NCBI RefSeq assembly: GCF_036962685.1
Contig: NZ_JBALOP010000047.1
Location: 1 to 64,000, forward strand
DNA from: Ferdinandcohnia sp036962685
Lineage (GTDB): Bacteria; Bacillota; Bacilli; Bacillales; Bacillaceae_L
Direction of reading: 5' to 3'
Length of the DNA stretch: 64,000 bases
The notes below the pieces were generated by a model that was not told the DNA's origin, did no database searches, and saw only the letters and a program-made list of their open reading frames with translations. This document shows, piece after piece, positions 51,140 through 59,230 of this stretch (within the stretch, counting starts at the first letter, position 1; the number at the start of each line of letters is the position of its first letter). A program made the translations under genes and the position numbers.

Positions 51140-52140
51140 TGGTGGCGAAAGTCATGAACATTGATCTTTTCAAGCTGCTGATGGAACATTATCAGTTATC
51201 TTTGGGGAGCTACGAAATTATACGAAAAACAAATCGCTCATTACTAATAAAGTGCAAGACAAACCAAGGTATTTTCATTTTGAAGAGAGCCTTTACAAGT
51301 TCGGAGAGGCTAGAATTTCTTTTACAAGCAATGGAGTATTTAAGGGAAGGGGGTATCCATATTCCCAAAATATTAAAAACGATACATCAAAACGATTATG
51401 TTAGTCTAGATGGAAACTTCTATTATCTTCAAGAGTGGGTACCGTCCATCAATCCACCAGTAACTTCAGTAGAAGACTTGATAGAGCTATCAAAGCAAAT
51501 TGGAACGGTTCACAAGATATCGAAAGACTATCAATCTCCTAAAGCTCACCTTTTCTTTAAAGGAATTAGCTGGGAATATAATATGAAACGAGCCTTATTC
51601 CTGCTGGATGGCATGCGTTTGGTAAAAAATGAAATGGGGGATATTGATTTCTTTTTACATGCTGGGGAATTGGTTATGCATGAATTGGAAAAATCATTAT
51701 CCTTTCCGTTTTTGAAAAATCTTCCATTTGAAGAACAATTTTTGTGCCACAATGACATCCACCTTGGTAATCTATTAAAAAATGATTCAGGGCTTTTTAT
51801 CATCGATTGGGATTTCGCAAAATATGATATACCTGCTAAGGACATGAATGGATTAGTAAAAATAATGGGGGAGGTAGAAGGGAAGTGGGACAAAACTGTG
51901 TTTGAATCCATGCTCGAAGCATATACCAAGGAAAATCCAATATCAGATCAATTGTTATCACTTATTTACTTGTATCTTGCATTTCCGCATAACGCCTTAA
52001 ATCTATTTATAAAAGTGTTTACTAAAGCTAAAACCCCACAACAAATTAAATCATTACTCAAATTCGAAAAAGAAAAAACGGAATACATGTTAAACCAGAT
52101 CGAGGGACACAGGGACAGGTCCCGCGTCCCACCAATATAG
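51139..52140 (+). CDS. CotS-like aminoglycoside-phosphotransferase-fold kinase
   Basis: A 333-residue protein of the CotS/APH kinase-like family associated with spore coats. The ATP lysine lies in GIFILKRAF (about 48), the catalytic loop is LCHNDIHLGNLL (about 209-220), and the metal aspartate is in FIIDWDFAKYD. All catalytic residues look intact, so it may phosphorylate a small molecule or protein. It starts at GTG overlapping the GNAT stop, behind GAAAGGG. The last eleven residues are encoded by a family A repeat (52102-52173), so the original C-terminus probably ended near LNQIEG. Confidence 0.8.
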   Translation: MVAKVMNIDLFKLLMEHYQLSLGSYEIIRKTNRSLLIKCKTNQGIFILKRAFTSSERLEFLLQAMEYLREGGIHIPKILKTIHQNDYVSLDGNFYYLQEWVPSINPPVTSVEDLIELSKQIGTVHKISKDYQSPKAHLFFKGISWEYNMKRALFLLDGMRLVKNEMGDIDFFLHAGELVMHELEKSLSFPFLKNLPFEEQFLCHNDIHLGNLLKNDSGLFIIDWDFAKYDIPAKDMNGLVKIMGEVEGKWDKTVFESMLEAYTKENPISDQLLSLIYLYLAFPHNALNLFIKVFTKAKTPQQIKSLLKFEKEKTEYMLNQIEGHRDRSRVPPI

Positions 52141-52173
52141 GAAGATGGGAAAGTAACCTGTCCCTTTAGTCTC
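52102..52173. repeat. Palindromic repeat, family A, overlapping gene ends
   Basis: Left arm GAGGGACACAGGGACAGGTCCC, right arm TAACCTGTCCC then TTTAGTCTC. It supplies the last codons and stop of the CotS-like gene on the plus strand and reaches the first base of the stop codon of the convergent SGNH gene. No other terminator lies between these convergent genes. Confidence 0.8.
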
Positions 52174-52919
52174 TAAAAAATATCAAGCATTAGTTTTTCT
52201 GCAATTAATCGATATTGTTCTGCTTTAAAATGGATGCCGTCACTTAGATTCTCTTTAATGGGTATTTCGCCACCGTTTATATACAGGACCGATTCTTCAT
52301 TTGCTAAGGATTTAATTGCATATGTATAATGTGGTTGATTTTTATTTCCGTTATTTTTGTTGCTTGTAATGGTGGTTGCTGAGATAATGACAACCTCTAT
52401 TCCATTTTCTTTTAGCTGTTGTAGTATTTGTCGATTGTTTTCTTGATATTGATCAACAGGTACTGGGAGCGCATTTGGGCTATATTTCTTATGACCTCTA
52501 GCATCATTTATGCCAAACATAAAAATGACGAAGTCCGGTTGATAGCTAAGAACTTCCTCTTCAATATTTTCTAATGCCTGAATAGAGGTCCAGCCAGGAT
52601 GACCTTGATTAATAACTTTTATATGATGATAGCCGTACTTTTTTCTTAGCTCTTTTTCCAAGACTTTTGGATAGGGATTTTTAACCTGTTTTACTTTTCC
52701 ACTTCTAGCATCTCGATCATATCCCCATGTAATGGAGTCCCCGTAGGCCACGATGGTTACAGGCTGGCTGCTTTTTAGCTTTTGAATGACTGCAGGCTCG
52801 TGTGCTAATAGTGATACTGGTTTCGCTGCTTTACTTTTTTGCTGAATGGTAAACAACACAAATACACATAAGAGTATCGAAAGAAAATAAAAAAGGTGAC
52901 CTTTCAGGGGATTTCTCAT
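52173..52919 (-). CDS. SGNH/GDSL hydrolase, membrane-anchored or secreted
   Basis: A lipase/esterase-type hydrolase of 248 residues. One N-terminal hydrophobic segment (about 8-26) acts as signal anchor or signal peptide. Block I is VAYGDSITWGYD with the catalytic serine at about 62, block III is FGINDARGH, and the catalytic Asp-His pair is in SDGIHFKAEQY near the C-terminus. Possible substrates include acylated wall or exopolysaccharide, but none can be assigned. The ATG at 52919 has AAGGAG at proper spacing; a TTG six codons upstream is less likely. Confidence 0.85.
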   Translation of the reverse strand: MRNPLKGHLFYFLSILLCVFVLFTIQQKSKAAKPVSLLAHEPAVIQKLKSSQPVTIVAYGDSITWGYDRDARSGKVKQVKNPYPKVLEKELRKKYGYHHIKVINQGHPGWTSIQALENIEEEVLSYQPDFVIFMFGINDARGHKKYSPNALPVPVDQYQENNRQILQQLKENGIEVVIISATTITSNKNNGNKNQPHYTYAIKSLANEESVLYINGGEIPIKENLSDGIHFKAEQYRLIAEKLMLDIF

Positions 52920-52985
52920 ATAAATCTCCTTCTTCAATAAGTGGGATTATTAGTATTTTAACAAATATTAGAGATTTGCTGCACA

Positions 52986-53018
52986 AGAGAATTGTACTCC
53001 AAAACAATTCTCTTTTTA
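52986..53018 (+). terminator. Terminator-like hairpin upstream of azlC
   Basis: AGAGAATTGT pairs with ACAATTCTCT and is followed by TTTTTATT. No plus-strand gene precedes it, so it may belong to a short leader or simply insulate azlC. Confidence 0.45.
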
Positions 53019-53076
53019 TTATGTGGATTATCTGATATAAAATAATACAAAGAATATAATTCAGGAAGTGAATGTT

Positions 53077-53790
53077 TTGGAAAAAAGAAATCAATTAGTA
53101 CTTGCATTTCGTACGGCATTCCCATATACCGTCCCCATTTTTGCGGGGTTTACTTTTTTGGGAATTGCGTATGGAATTTTTATGAATTCATTAGGTTTTA
53201 GTCCTATATACCCGATATTAATGAGTCTCCTTATATTTGCAGGATCAATGGAGTTTGTCGCAGCAAGCCTACTGATTGGAGCCTTTAATCCGATTAATGC
53301 TCTTTTTCTAACTTTAATGGTAAATGCCAGACATTTGTTTTACGGCATTTCAATGCTTGATAAATATAGGGGAAAAGGTAAGAAAAGTAATTATCTGATT
53401 TTTGGGATGTGTGATGAATCTTTTGCAATTAACAGTTCCGTAAAAGTGCCGGAGAATGTCGACAAGGGCTGGGTGATGTTTTTTGTTACGCTCCTCAATC
53501 AGATTTATTGGGTAATGGGAGCGACGATTGGCGGTGTTTTCGGCTCATTCGTTACCTTCAATACAGAAGGTCTTGAGTTTGTGATGACGGCCCTTTTCGT
53601 TGTTATCTTTATAGAGAAATGGATGAATGAAGAAAAACATCTTAGTTCACTAATAGGGCTTGGGGCTTCGATTGCTTGTCTCCTTATTTTTGGGGGAAGC
53701 AATTTTATTATACCTGCTATGATCGCTATTTTAGGACTGCTAACCCTTACAAGAAAGTCATTGGACGAAGTGGAGGCTAAAGTGGTATGA
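53077..53790 (+). CDS. azlC: AzlC-family branched-chain amino acid exporter, large subunit
   Basis: A membrane protein of about 237 residues with five to six helices, the large subunit of the AzlCD exporter for branched-chain amino acids and analogues such as azaleucine. Signatures are AFPYTVPIFAGFTFLGIAYG (about 10-29), AGSMEFVAASLLIG, NARHLFYGISM and FGMCDESFAI. An AGGAAGTGA sequence favours a TTG start at 53077, and a GTG three codons upstream is the alternative. The end overlaps azlD by four bases (ATGA). Confidence 0.9.
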   Translation: MEKRNQLVLAFRTAFPYTVPIFAGFTFLGIAYGIFMNSLGFSPIYPILMSLLIFAGSMEFVAASLLIGAFNPINALFLTLMVNARHLFYGISMLDKYRGKGKKSNYLIFGMCDESFAINSSVKVPENVDKGWVMFFVTLLNQIYWVMGATIGGVFGSFVTFNTEGLEFVMTALFVVIFIEKWMNEEKHLSSLIGLGASIACLLIFGGSNFIIPAMIAILGLLTLTRKSLDEVEAKVV

Positions 53791-54119
53791 CAATGAGTGT
53801 AACACAACAGATTATCATCATAGCGATGGTTGTTTTTGGGACGATGGTAACAAGGTTTCTGCCGTTCATTATTTTTCCATCAGGCAAACCTACCCCCGTG
53901 TATGTACAATATCTAGGGAAAGTCCTGCCATCAGCGGTCATCGGGCTTTTGGTCATTTATTGCTTCAAAGATATTAATCTATTAGAAGGAAGTCATGGTA
54001 TTCCTGAATTCATTTCAGTAGCAGTAGTTGCCGTGCTTCACTTTTGGAAAAGAAACATGCTCCTCTCCATTGCAGGAGGAACGATTGTATATATGTTTTT
54101 GGTTCAAACGATATTTTAG
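53787..54119 (+). CDS. azlD: AzlD-family branched-chain amino acid exporter, small subunit
   Basis: A 110-residue membrane protein with four hydrophobic segments, partner of AzlC. VFGTMVTRFLPFIIF (about 15-29) is the conserved arginine-containing motif, and YLGKVLPSAVIGLLVIY the second. Translation is coupled by the ATGA overlap. The stop codon abuts a partial family A repeat, then a strong terminator. Confidence 0.9.
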   Translation: MTMSVTQQIIIIAMVVFGTMVTRFLPFIIFPSGKPTPVYVQYLGKVLPSAVIGLLVIYCFKDINLLEGSHGIPEFISVAVVAVLHFWKRNMLLSIAGGTIVYMFLVQTIF

Positions 54120-54145
54120 GGGCGCTTTAGGGCAGGTGCCGAACA
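54119..54145. repeat. Partial family A repeat after azlD
   Basis: GGGGCGCTTTAGGGCAGGTGCC resembles the left arm of family A. No right arm is visible, so this is a fragment or a diverged copy. Confidence 0.4.
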
Positions 54146-54155
54146 GTATAGTATA

Positions 54156-54192
54156 AAAAAACGAATTCCTCCACCAGGAATTCGTTTTTTTA
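54156..54192. terminator. Terminator after azlCD
   Basis: A perfect 15-bp stem (AAAAAACGAATTCCT with AGGAATTCGTTTTTT) with a 5-nt loop and T-run. Confidence 0.9.
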
Positions 54193-54355
54193 TGTCATAT
54201 CCCCTTTTGGTAATTGACTAATAAGAGAAAATAAACTATTATTGCTAAATAATACTTAAAAGCATAAAAGCTTTAAAGTGGTAAAGTATAATTCTAGAAA
54301 TCTCTAAAATAAATTTAAATTCGTTTTAATAGACTAATAGATGGTGGGGAATAAG

Positions 54356-55774
54356 GTGAAGACAAATCTTACAATTTGGAAAGCAATGATTCCATTATTA
54401 GGTTTAATTATTGGAGCAGCGTGTTCGATATTTATTTGGAAAGCAGGAATGAACTTTCCGTTATTGATTGGGGTAATTTTAGCTTCCATCGTTGCTATTA
54501 GCTGCGGATGGAGCTGGAATAATGTTCAACAAATGATGGTAAATGGAGTAACAAGGGCTTTGCCGGCTGTGTTTATTTTATTGGTAATTGGGATAATAAT
54601 TGGGTCATGGATTGCGAGCGGTGTGATTCCAACCATGATTTATTATGGTATTTCGATTATAAACCCTTCCTGGTTTGTCCCAATCGTCGCACTCATAACG
54701 GGAATTGTTTCAATTACTTTAGGAACATCCTTTACATCTATTGCAACTGTTGGCCTCGCATTCATGGTAATTGGTGAAGGTTTAGGGTTTTCGCCAGCTT
54801 TAGTTGCAGGGGCGGTCATATCTGGTGCATATTTAGGGGATAAGCTCTCCCCCTTATCAGATACTACCAATATCGCTGCTGCACTGGTAGATACGGACTT
54901 ATTTAGTCATATTAAGCACATGCTTTGGGATACAATTCCTGCATTTTTGTTATCTCTTCTATTATTTTGGGTGTTTGGTAGCTTTGAGGTAACCAGCACC
55001 ACTATTCGTTCTGGAACCATTGAAACCATTTTGTCAGGGTTAGATGATGCTTTTGTCATTCATCCTTTATTATTACTGCTACCGGTTTTCACCATCTTTT
55101 TAATGCTAAAGCGTGCTCCTGCGTTGCCTGCATTAATGGGTGTTGGATTGGTAGGTGCAGTTCTCGCTGTTGTGGTTCAAGGAATCTCGGTCAGTTCAGT
55201 TGTTCAATTTATGACAAATGGATTTATGATAGAAACTGGGGTAGGCGAAATTGATTCATTATTAAATCGCGGCGGACTTGTTTCGATGCTAGGAACTGTT
55301 GGAATGCTTATGATTGCTACTGCCCTAGGTGGTATTTTAGAAGAAACGGGTACATTTGAAGTATTAACGGGGAAAATGATGAAGAAAGTAAAAACGACTG
55401 GAGCGCTTATCGGTTCTACTCTTTTATCCACATTTGTTGTTGCATTAGCAAGTGGTGCTCAATTTTTAGCCATCATTCTACCTGCAAGAACTTTCGTTCA
55501 AAAGTATAAAGATATGAACATTGATACGAAAAACCTTTCAAGAACAGTTGAGTCGATGGGGACTGTCGGAATTAACCTTGTACCGTGGAGTGTTCCTGCC
55601 GTGTTTGCAACGAGCGTTTTAGGAGTTAGTGCATGGGAGTTTATCCCATTTGCATTCTTTATTTATCTTGTTCCATTAGTAAATCTGCTATTTGGTTTTA
55701 CAGGGTGGACAATTGCTAGGAAGGATTACAGCAAAGAAAAAGAATCGGCACTTGTAGAAAGGGAAGTTGTATAG
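54356..55774 (+). CDS. nhaC: Na+/H+ antiporter NhaC
   Basis: A polytopic membrane protein of 472 residues with about eleven helices, closely matching NhaC of bacilli. The antiporter motif SGAYLGDKLSPLSDTTNIAA is at about 155-174. A second unwound-helix motif lies in LASGAQFLAIILPARTF. It exchanges sodium for protons at alkaline pH; related proteins also exchange malate for lactate. I prefer the GTG at 54356 with GGTGGGG upstream; the earlier ATG at 54341 lacks a ribosome binding site. The stop shares one base with the next gene's GTG start. Confidence 0.88.
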   Translation: MKTNLTIWKAMIPLLGLIIGAACSIFIWKAGMNFPLLIGVILASIVAISCGWSWNNVQQMMVNGVTRALPAVFILLVIGIIIGSWIASGVIPTMIYYGISIINPSWFVPIVALITGIVSITLGTSFTSIATVGLAFMVIGEGLGFSPALVAGAVISGAYLGDKLSPLSDTTNIAAALVDTDLFSHIKHMLWDTIPAFLLSLLLFWVFGSFEVTSTTIRSGTIETILSGLDDAFVIHPLLLLLPVFTIFLMLKRAPALPALMGVGLVGAVLAVVVQGISVSSVVQFMTNGFMIETGVGEIDSLLNRGGLVSMLGTVGMLMIATALGGILEETGTFEVLTGKMMKKVKTTGALIGSTLLSTFVVALASGAQFLAIILPARTFVQKYKDMNIDTKNLSRTVESMGTVGINLVPWSVPAVFATSVLGVSAWEFIPFAFFIYLVPLVNLLFGFTGWTIARKDYSKEKESALVEREVV

Positions 55775-56640
55775 TGGGCGAAGTTATTTTAAGTGTGGTA
55801 GGTACCGCACAAGATGGGGGTTTGCCACAAGCGAATTGTTTCTGTGAAAATTGCAAAAGGGCAATGAAAGATTCGAGGTTTAAAAGGACTGCGGCCTCAT
55901 TGGCGATTATTTTACCGGAAGAGAACAAATGGCATTTAATTGAGGCCACTCCTGATTTGCGGGAACAAATGGCACGATTGCAAATGAAGTATGGCATGGA
56001 ATCAAAGCTAATGAGTAGTATTTTTTTAACACATGCTCATATCGGTCATTATCCTGGTTTGATGTTTTTAGGAAAAGAATCGATTAATTCCCGTCAATTA
56101 CCCGTGATGGCAGGGACAAAGATGAAAAAGGTATTGGAAAATGATGCCCCATGGAGTCAGTTAACGGCACTTGAAAACATCGTTGTCCAAGAAATCATTG
56201 ATCAACAACCTGTGAGCGTTTCGTCAGAAGTATCAGTTACACCGGTTCTCGTTCCGCATCGAAATGAGTTTTCGGAGACTTTTGCTTTTTGGATCAAGGG
56301 TCCGAATAAAAAGGTTCTATTTATTCCAGATATCGATCGTTGGGGTGAATGGGAGGTTGATATTCGTGAAGCTGCAAAGGAAGCTGACATTTGTTTTCTT
56401 GATGGCACTTTTCATTCCCCACAGGATCTTGAAAAGATTGGGCGCGATTATCGGCAAGTTCCCCATCCGCTAATGACAGAAACGATGGAACTGCTTCAAG
56501 ATGTAGTAGGGGAGACGAAGATTTATTTTACACATCTTAATCATTCAAACCCGGTATTGCAAAAAGATGGAGCATTAAGAAAAGAAATCGAGGCAAAAGG
56601 CTTTTTTATTGCGGATGAAGAGATGGAATTTAGAATTTGA
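55774..56640 (+). CDS. PqqB/PhnP-like metallo-beta-lactamase-fold hydrolase
   Basis: A 288-residue MBL-fold protein of the PqqB/PhnP branch. The N-terminus GTAQDGGLPQANCFCENCKRA carries the C-x-C-x2-C zinc knuckle seen in PhnP-type proteins. The metal motif reads THAHIGHYPG, so the aspartate of the usual HxHxDH is a glycine. Later ligands may be VPHRNEF, IPDID and THLNHSNP. No other PQQ or phosphonate genes are in the window, so the substrate is open. It starts at GTG overlapping the nhaC stop by one base, showing translational coupling, and ends at its own terminator. Confidence 0.78.
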   Translation: MGEVILSVVGTAQDGGLPQANCFCENCKRAMKDSRFKRTAASLAIILPEENKWHLIEATPDLREQMARLQMKYGMESKLMSSIFLTHAHIGHYPGLMFLGKESINSRQLPVMAGTKMKKVLENDAPWSQLTALENIVVQEIIDQQPVSVSSEVSVTPVLVPHRNEFSETFAFWIKGPNKKVLFIPDIDRWGEWEVDIREAAKEADICFLDGTFHSPQDLEKIGRDYRQVPHPLMTETMELLQDVVGETKIYFTHLNHSNPVLQKDGALRKEIEAKGFFIADEEMEFRI

Positions 56641-56647
56641 TCTATAC

Positions 56648-56693
56648 AAAAGATGTTCAAGTAGAGGGATTTCCTTCTTGAACATCTTTTTTA
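56648..56693 (+). terminator. Terminator after the nhaC/MBL operon
   Basis: AAAGATGTTCAAG pairs with CTTGAACATCTTT, followed by further T residues. Confidence 0.85.
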
Positions 56694-56712
56694 TATTCTT
56701 TTGTAAAAAAAG

Positions 56713-56740
56713 GTGGGACAGCGTACCTGTCCCAGTGACC
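56713..56740. repeat. Palindromic repeat, family A, short copy
   Basis: GTGGGACAGCGTACCTGTCCCAGTGACCC reduced to one hairpin-like core, ending directly at the stop codon of the minus-strand MutS2-like gene. Confidence 0.6.
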
Positions 56741-58675
56741 CTATTCTTCCAACCATTGACCTTCTACATATTTACGGTTCATGTCTTTTTTTATTTTACG
56801 GTATTCTTTGCTTTTGAATATGATGTCAAAATCGTAATCGGGTGGGTAGAGCTCTTCAGCCGCAATTTTTAACTCAATTCGTTTATAATTTATCGTTCTT
56901 TTTTCTCCTTTCATTTGTACAATATAATCTCCATTATCGTTCGGTCCTTTGTAAACAATTCCGGTTTCGCCTGTTGCAAGAAGGAGGACATTATCTCCTT
57001 GATTGTAAATGGTTACCTTAGATGTAGGCTTCTCTTGTTTCCTTTTTCCAATATTGCTTCGTGCGTATTTATTTACTATGACCTGCTTTTGATAAGATGG
57101 AGACTGTAATGATTCTTGTGTAATGTTGTGATGAAAATCCTTTTCCTCTTGGTACGCCTTTTTATGTGCACGTTCGATAAGTGTTGGATGCATCCCTAGT
57201 TTTGCTGCAATATCAAATGCTTGGCTTTGTCCGCTCTTTCCGAGTAATAGTCGATACGTCGGTTGTAAGGTGTCGATGTCAAATTCCATCGAACCATTTA
57301 AAAAACCTTCCGTTTCATCCGCAAATTTCTTCATTTCACTATAATGGGTAGTCGCAAATAATGTAGCGCCTTTCTCATATAGCTGCTCTAATAGGACGAT
57401 GGCGAGGGCCATTCCTTCCCTTGGGTCAGTCCCAGAACCAAGTTCATCAATTAAAACGAGTGATGCATCGTTTGTCGCTTGTAAAATCTCAATAATATTG
57501 ACCATGCGGGAGCTAAACGTACTTAAGTTTTGCTCAATGCTTTGGCCATCTCCAATATCGACAAAGATATGTTGGAAGATTGCAATTTCACTTCCTTTTT
57601 TGACCGGGATAGGGAGTCCGGATTGCGCCATTAATGTTAGGAGACCTACCGTTTTTAATGTAACTGTTTTTCCGCCAGTGTTCGGGCCAGTAATGACGAG
57701 AGCTCGCTCCTTTTCTCCAATCGGAATGGTAAGTGGAATCACATTGTTTCCAAGCATCGGATGTCGTGCTTCTTTTAAATCAATCCGGAACTCTTCATTA
57801 ATTGTTGGTATTTCTGCTTGAATCATTCGACTATACTTAGCTTTGGCAAAGAGAACATCGTAATGATGCATGGTCTCAATCGCAATTTGGATTACTTGTT
57901 CATGTGAAAGAAACAATTGAGTTAGTTCATATAAAATCCGCTCTACCTCTGTTTCTTCAGCTATTTTAATAAGCTCAATATCTTCCTGAAGTGCGCTTAA
58001 TTCAACTGGCTCGATAAAGAAGGTGGAGCCAGAAGCTGAGGTATCTAATACTGATCCTTGAATTTTCTTCCGATATTCTTTTTTCACAGCAAGTACATAA
58101 CGGCCAGACCGTTCAGAGACATTCGTTTCTTGCAAGTAAGGAGAAATTCTTCCACTTTTCACTAATGACTGTGCTTTCTCTTTTAATTTTTCCTGCGCGG
58201 TAGCAAGTTGTCGACGCAAATAGTTAAGGTCACTCGATGCATAATCATCCACTTGGCCATTCCGTAAACAACGGCTAATTTCTGCTTCTAGCTCTGATAC
58301 ATCACCAATTGATTCAGCATACATACTGACCATCGGACCAGCATATACTTTATCTTTCATAAATTGCTTTAGCTTTTGGCAGTGGTCTAGGAATGAGACA
58401 ATCTGCGTCAATTGGTCCACTTTTAGAGCCATTCCTTTTTTGGCTTGCTCGATGTAATGACCGACTTTATCCAAAGAGTGAATCGGTATACTGCCACTGA
58501 TTGCAAGAATATTCATCGCTTCTGAAATTTCATGTAAAGAATGCTCGATTTTCTTTTTATTTTGTGTAGGTCTTAACGAAAGAAGTGTTTCTTTTCCTCT
58601 GTTTGTTCTTGCGAATTGTGAGATATCATTCAAAATTTGATAATAACCTAATGCTTCCATTGTTTGAGTGTTCAA
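56741..58675 (-). CDS. MutS2-like ATPase lacking the Smr domain
   Basis: A 644-residue ABC-type ATPase of the MutS2 family. The N-terminal core and lever regions (about 1-290) hold the long helices typical of MutS2. Walker A is GPNTGGKTVTLKTVGL at about 320, and Walker B is LVLIDELGSGTDPREG at about 400. A helical clamp segment follows, then a KOW/SH3-like module (about 560-610). Bacillus MutS2 (785 residues) ends in a Smr nuclease domain, which is absent here, so this is a distinct paralogue. MutS2 is reported to act on collided ribosomes and to restrain recombination. TTG at 58675 is set by AAAGGAGG 6 nt upstream. An attenuator-like leader precedes it. Confidence 0.8.
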   Translation of the reverse strand: MNTQTMEALGYYQILNDISQFARTNRGKETLLSLRPTQNKKKIEHSLHEISEAMNILAISGSIPIHSLDKVGHYIEQAKKGMALKVDQLTQIVSFLDHCQKLKQFMKDKVYAGPMVSMYAESIGDVSELEAEISRCLRNGQVDDYASSDLNYLRRQLATAQEKLKEKAQSLVKSGRISPYLQETNVSERSGRYVLAVKKEYRKKIQGSVLDTSASGSTFFIEPVELSALQEDIELIKIAEETEVERILYELTQLFLSHEQVIQIAIETMHHYDVLFAKAKYSRMIQAEIPTINEEFRIDLKEARHPMLGNNVIPLTIPIGEKERALVITGPNTGGKTVTLKTVGLLTLMAQSGLPIPVKKGSEIAIFQHIFVDIGDGQSIEQNLSTFSSRMVNIIEILQATNDASLVLIDELGSGTDPREGMALAIVLLEQLYEKGATLFATTHYSEMKKFADETEGFLNGSMEFDIDTLQPTYRLLLGKSGQSQAFDIAAKLGMHPTLIERAHKKAYQEEKDFHHNITQESLQSPSYQKQVIVNKYARSNIGKRKQEKPTSKVTIYNQGDNVLLLATGETGIVYKGPNDNGDYIVQMKGEKRTINYKRIELKIAAEELYPPDYDFDIIFKSKEYRKIKKDMNRKYVEGQWLEE

Positions 58676-58737
58676 TGGTAATCCTCCTTTTTTCGTGTAA
58701 AGATATTTCATGAGGACTTGTTCAACCGGCAATATTC

Positions 58738-58773
58738 AAAAAAAGCCGCCATGAACAAAGCGCTCATGACGGC
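58738..58773 (-). terminator. Intrinsic terminator in the mutS2-like leader
   Basis: On the minus strand GCCGTCATGA pairs fully with TCATGGCGGC (one G-U) and is followed by seven T. It ends about 62 nt before the TTG start, so transcripts must read through it to express the gene. Confidence 0.85.
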
Positions 58774-58961
58774 AGAAGATAGACCTAGGGCATGAATTTG
58801 TTTTACTGGTTTTTAAACACAAAAAAACCATGACAAACATGCCATAGCGAGATCTATTTTTCATAGCTATGATGCGTGTTCTTAACTTTCTAAAAGAAGC
58901 CATAGTAAAATAAACATAGCATTTGCTACGTTTTTGCTTCTTCCAGCTATCCAATTATGGA

Positions 58962-58985
58962 TTAGTTAAGAACCACCGATAACAT
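58962..58985 (-). CDS. Possible leader peptide MLSVVLN
   Basis: Seven codons plus stop, preceded by a perfect AAAGGAG at 58995-59001 with 9-nt spacing, the best ribosome binding site in this region. The last codons form the 5' arm of the leader's closing stem, so translating or stalled ribosomes would change the fold. No protein family applies; the call rests on position and the ribosome binding site. Confidence 0.45.
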   Translation of the reverse strand: MLSVVLN

Positions 58986-59030
58986 AAACTCATACTCCTT
59001 TAGTGAAGGAATTTTTATACTTCCACTTAC

Positions 59031-59060
59031 TTTATATCCTATGTTCATTTTATAAGTCAA
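59031..59060 (-). promoter_or_regulatory. Promoter of the mutS2-like leader
   Basis: On the minus strand TTGACT (59055-59060) and TATAAA (59031-59036) are separated by 18 bp. Start of transcription is expected near 59024. Confidence 0.5.
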
Positions 59061-59230
59061 GTGCAAGTTAAATTGTATTTAAATAAAGATGCATGTTCTT
59101 ATGAAAAACGTGATATACATGCTAATGTTATGTTGTATTAGTTTAGACTAGTAGTTGTGGTACGTTCAATGCCCAAGTCAAGTGGTGAAAGTTGTTAATA
59201 ACTTATCCTATAACAAGGAGAAATCATTCT

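Larger units (their letters stand above)
58738..59024 (-). ncRNA. Structured leader RNA upstream of the MutS2-like gene
   Basis: On the minus strand, from a predicted start near 59024 to the terminator at 58738, about 290 nt can fold into several stems. One is a perfect 10-bp closing stem between 58964-58973 and 58878-58887 (GTTCTTAACT with AGTTAAGAAC on the minus strand). Inside it are stems GAAGC/GCTTC and ACGTAGC/GCTATGT. After it come CATAGC/GCTATG and a second T-rich hairpin near 58821-58845. A short upstream ORF overlaps the closing stem. It matches no riboswitch class I know. It is either a translation-dependent attenuator or a separate small RNA. Confidence 0.55.

Noticed and set aside
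58736..58954. 72-codon open frame in the mutS2-like leader
   Set aside because: It starts at a weak codon without a ribosome binding site, ends inside the terminator, and has biased composition with no family features. The short uORF at 58962 has a much better start signal.
58738..59024. T-box or other known riboswitch upstream of the MutS2-like gene
   Set aside because: No GGGTGGNACCGCG T-box sequence and no conserved segments of the SAM, purine, lysine, M-box, Mn or c-di-GMP riboswitches are present.
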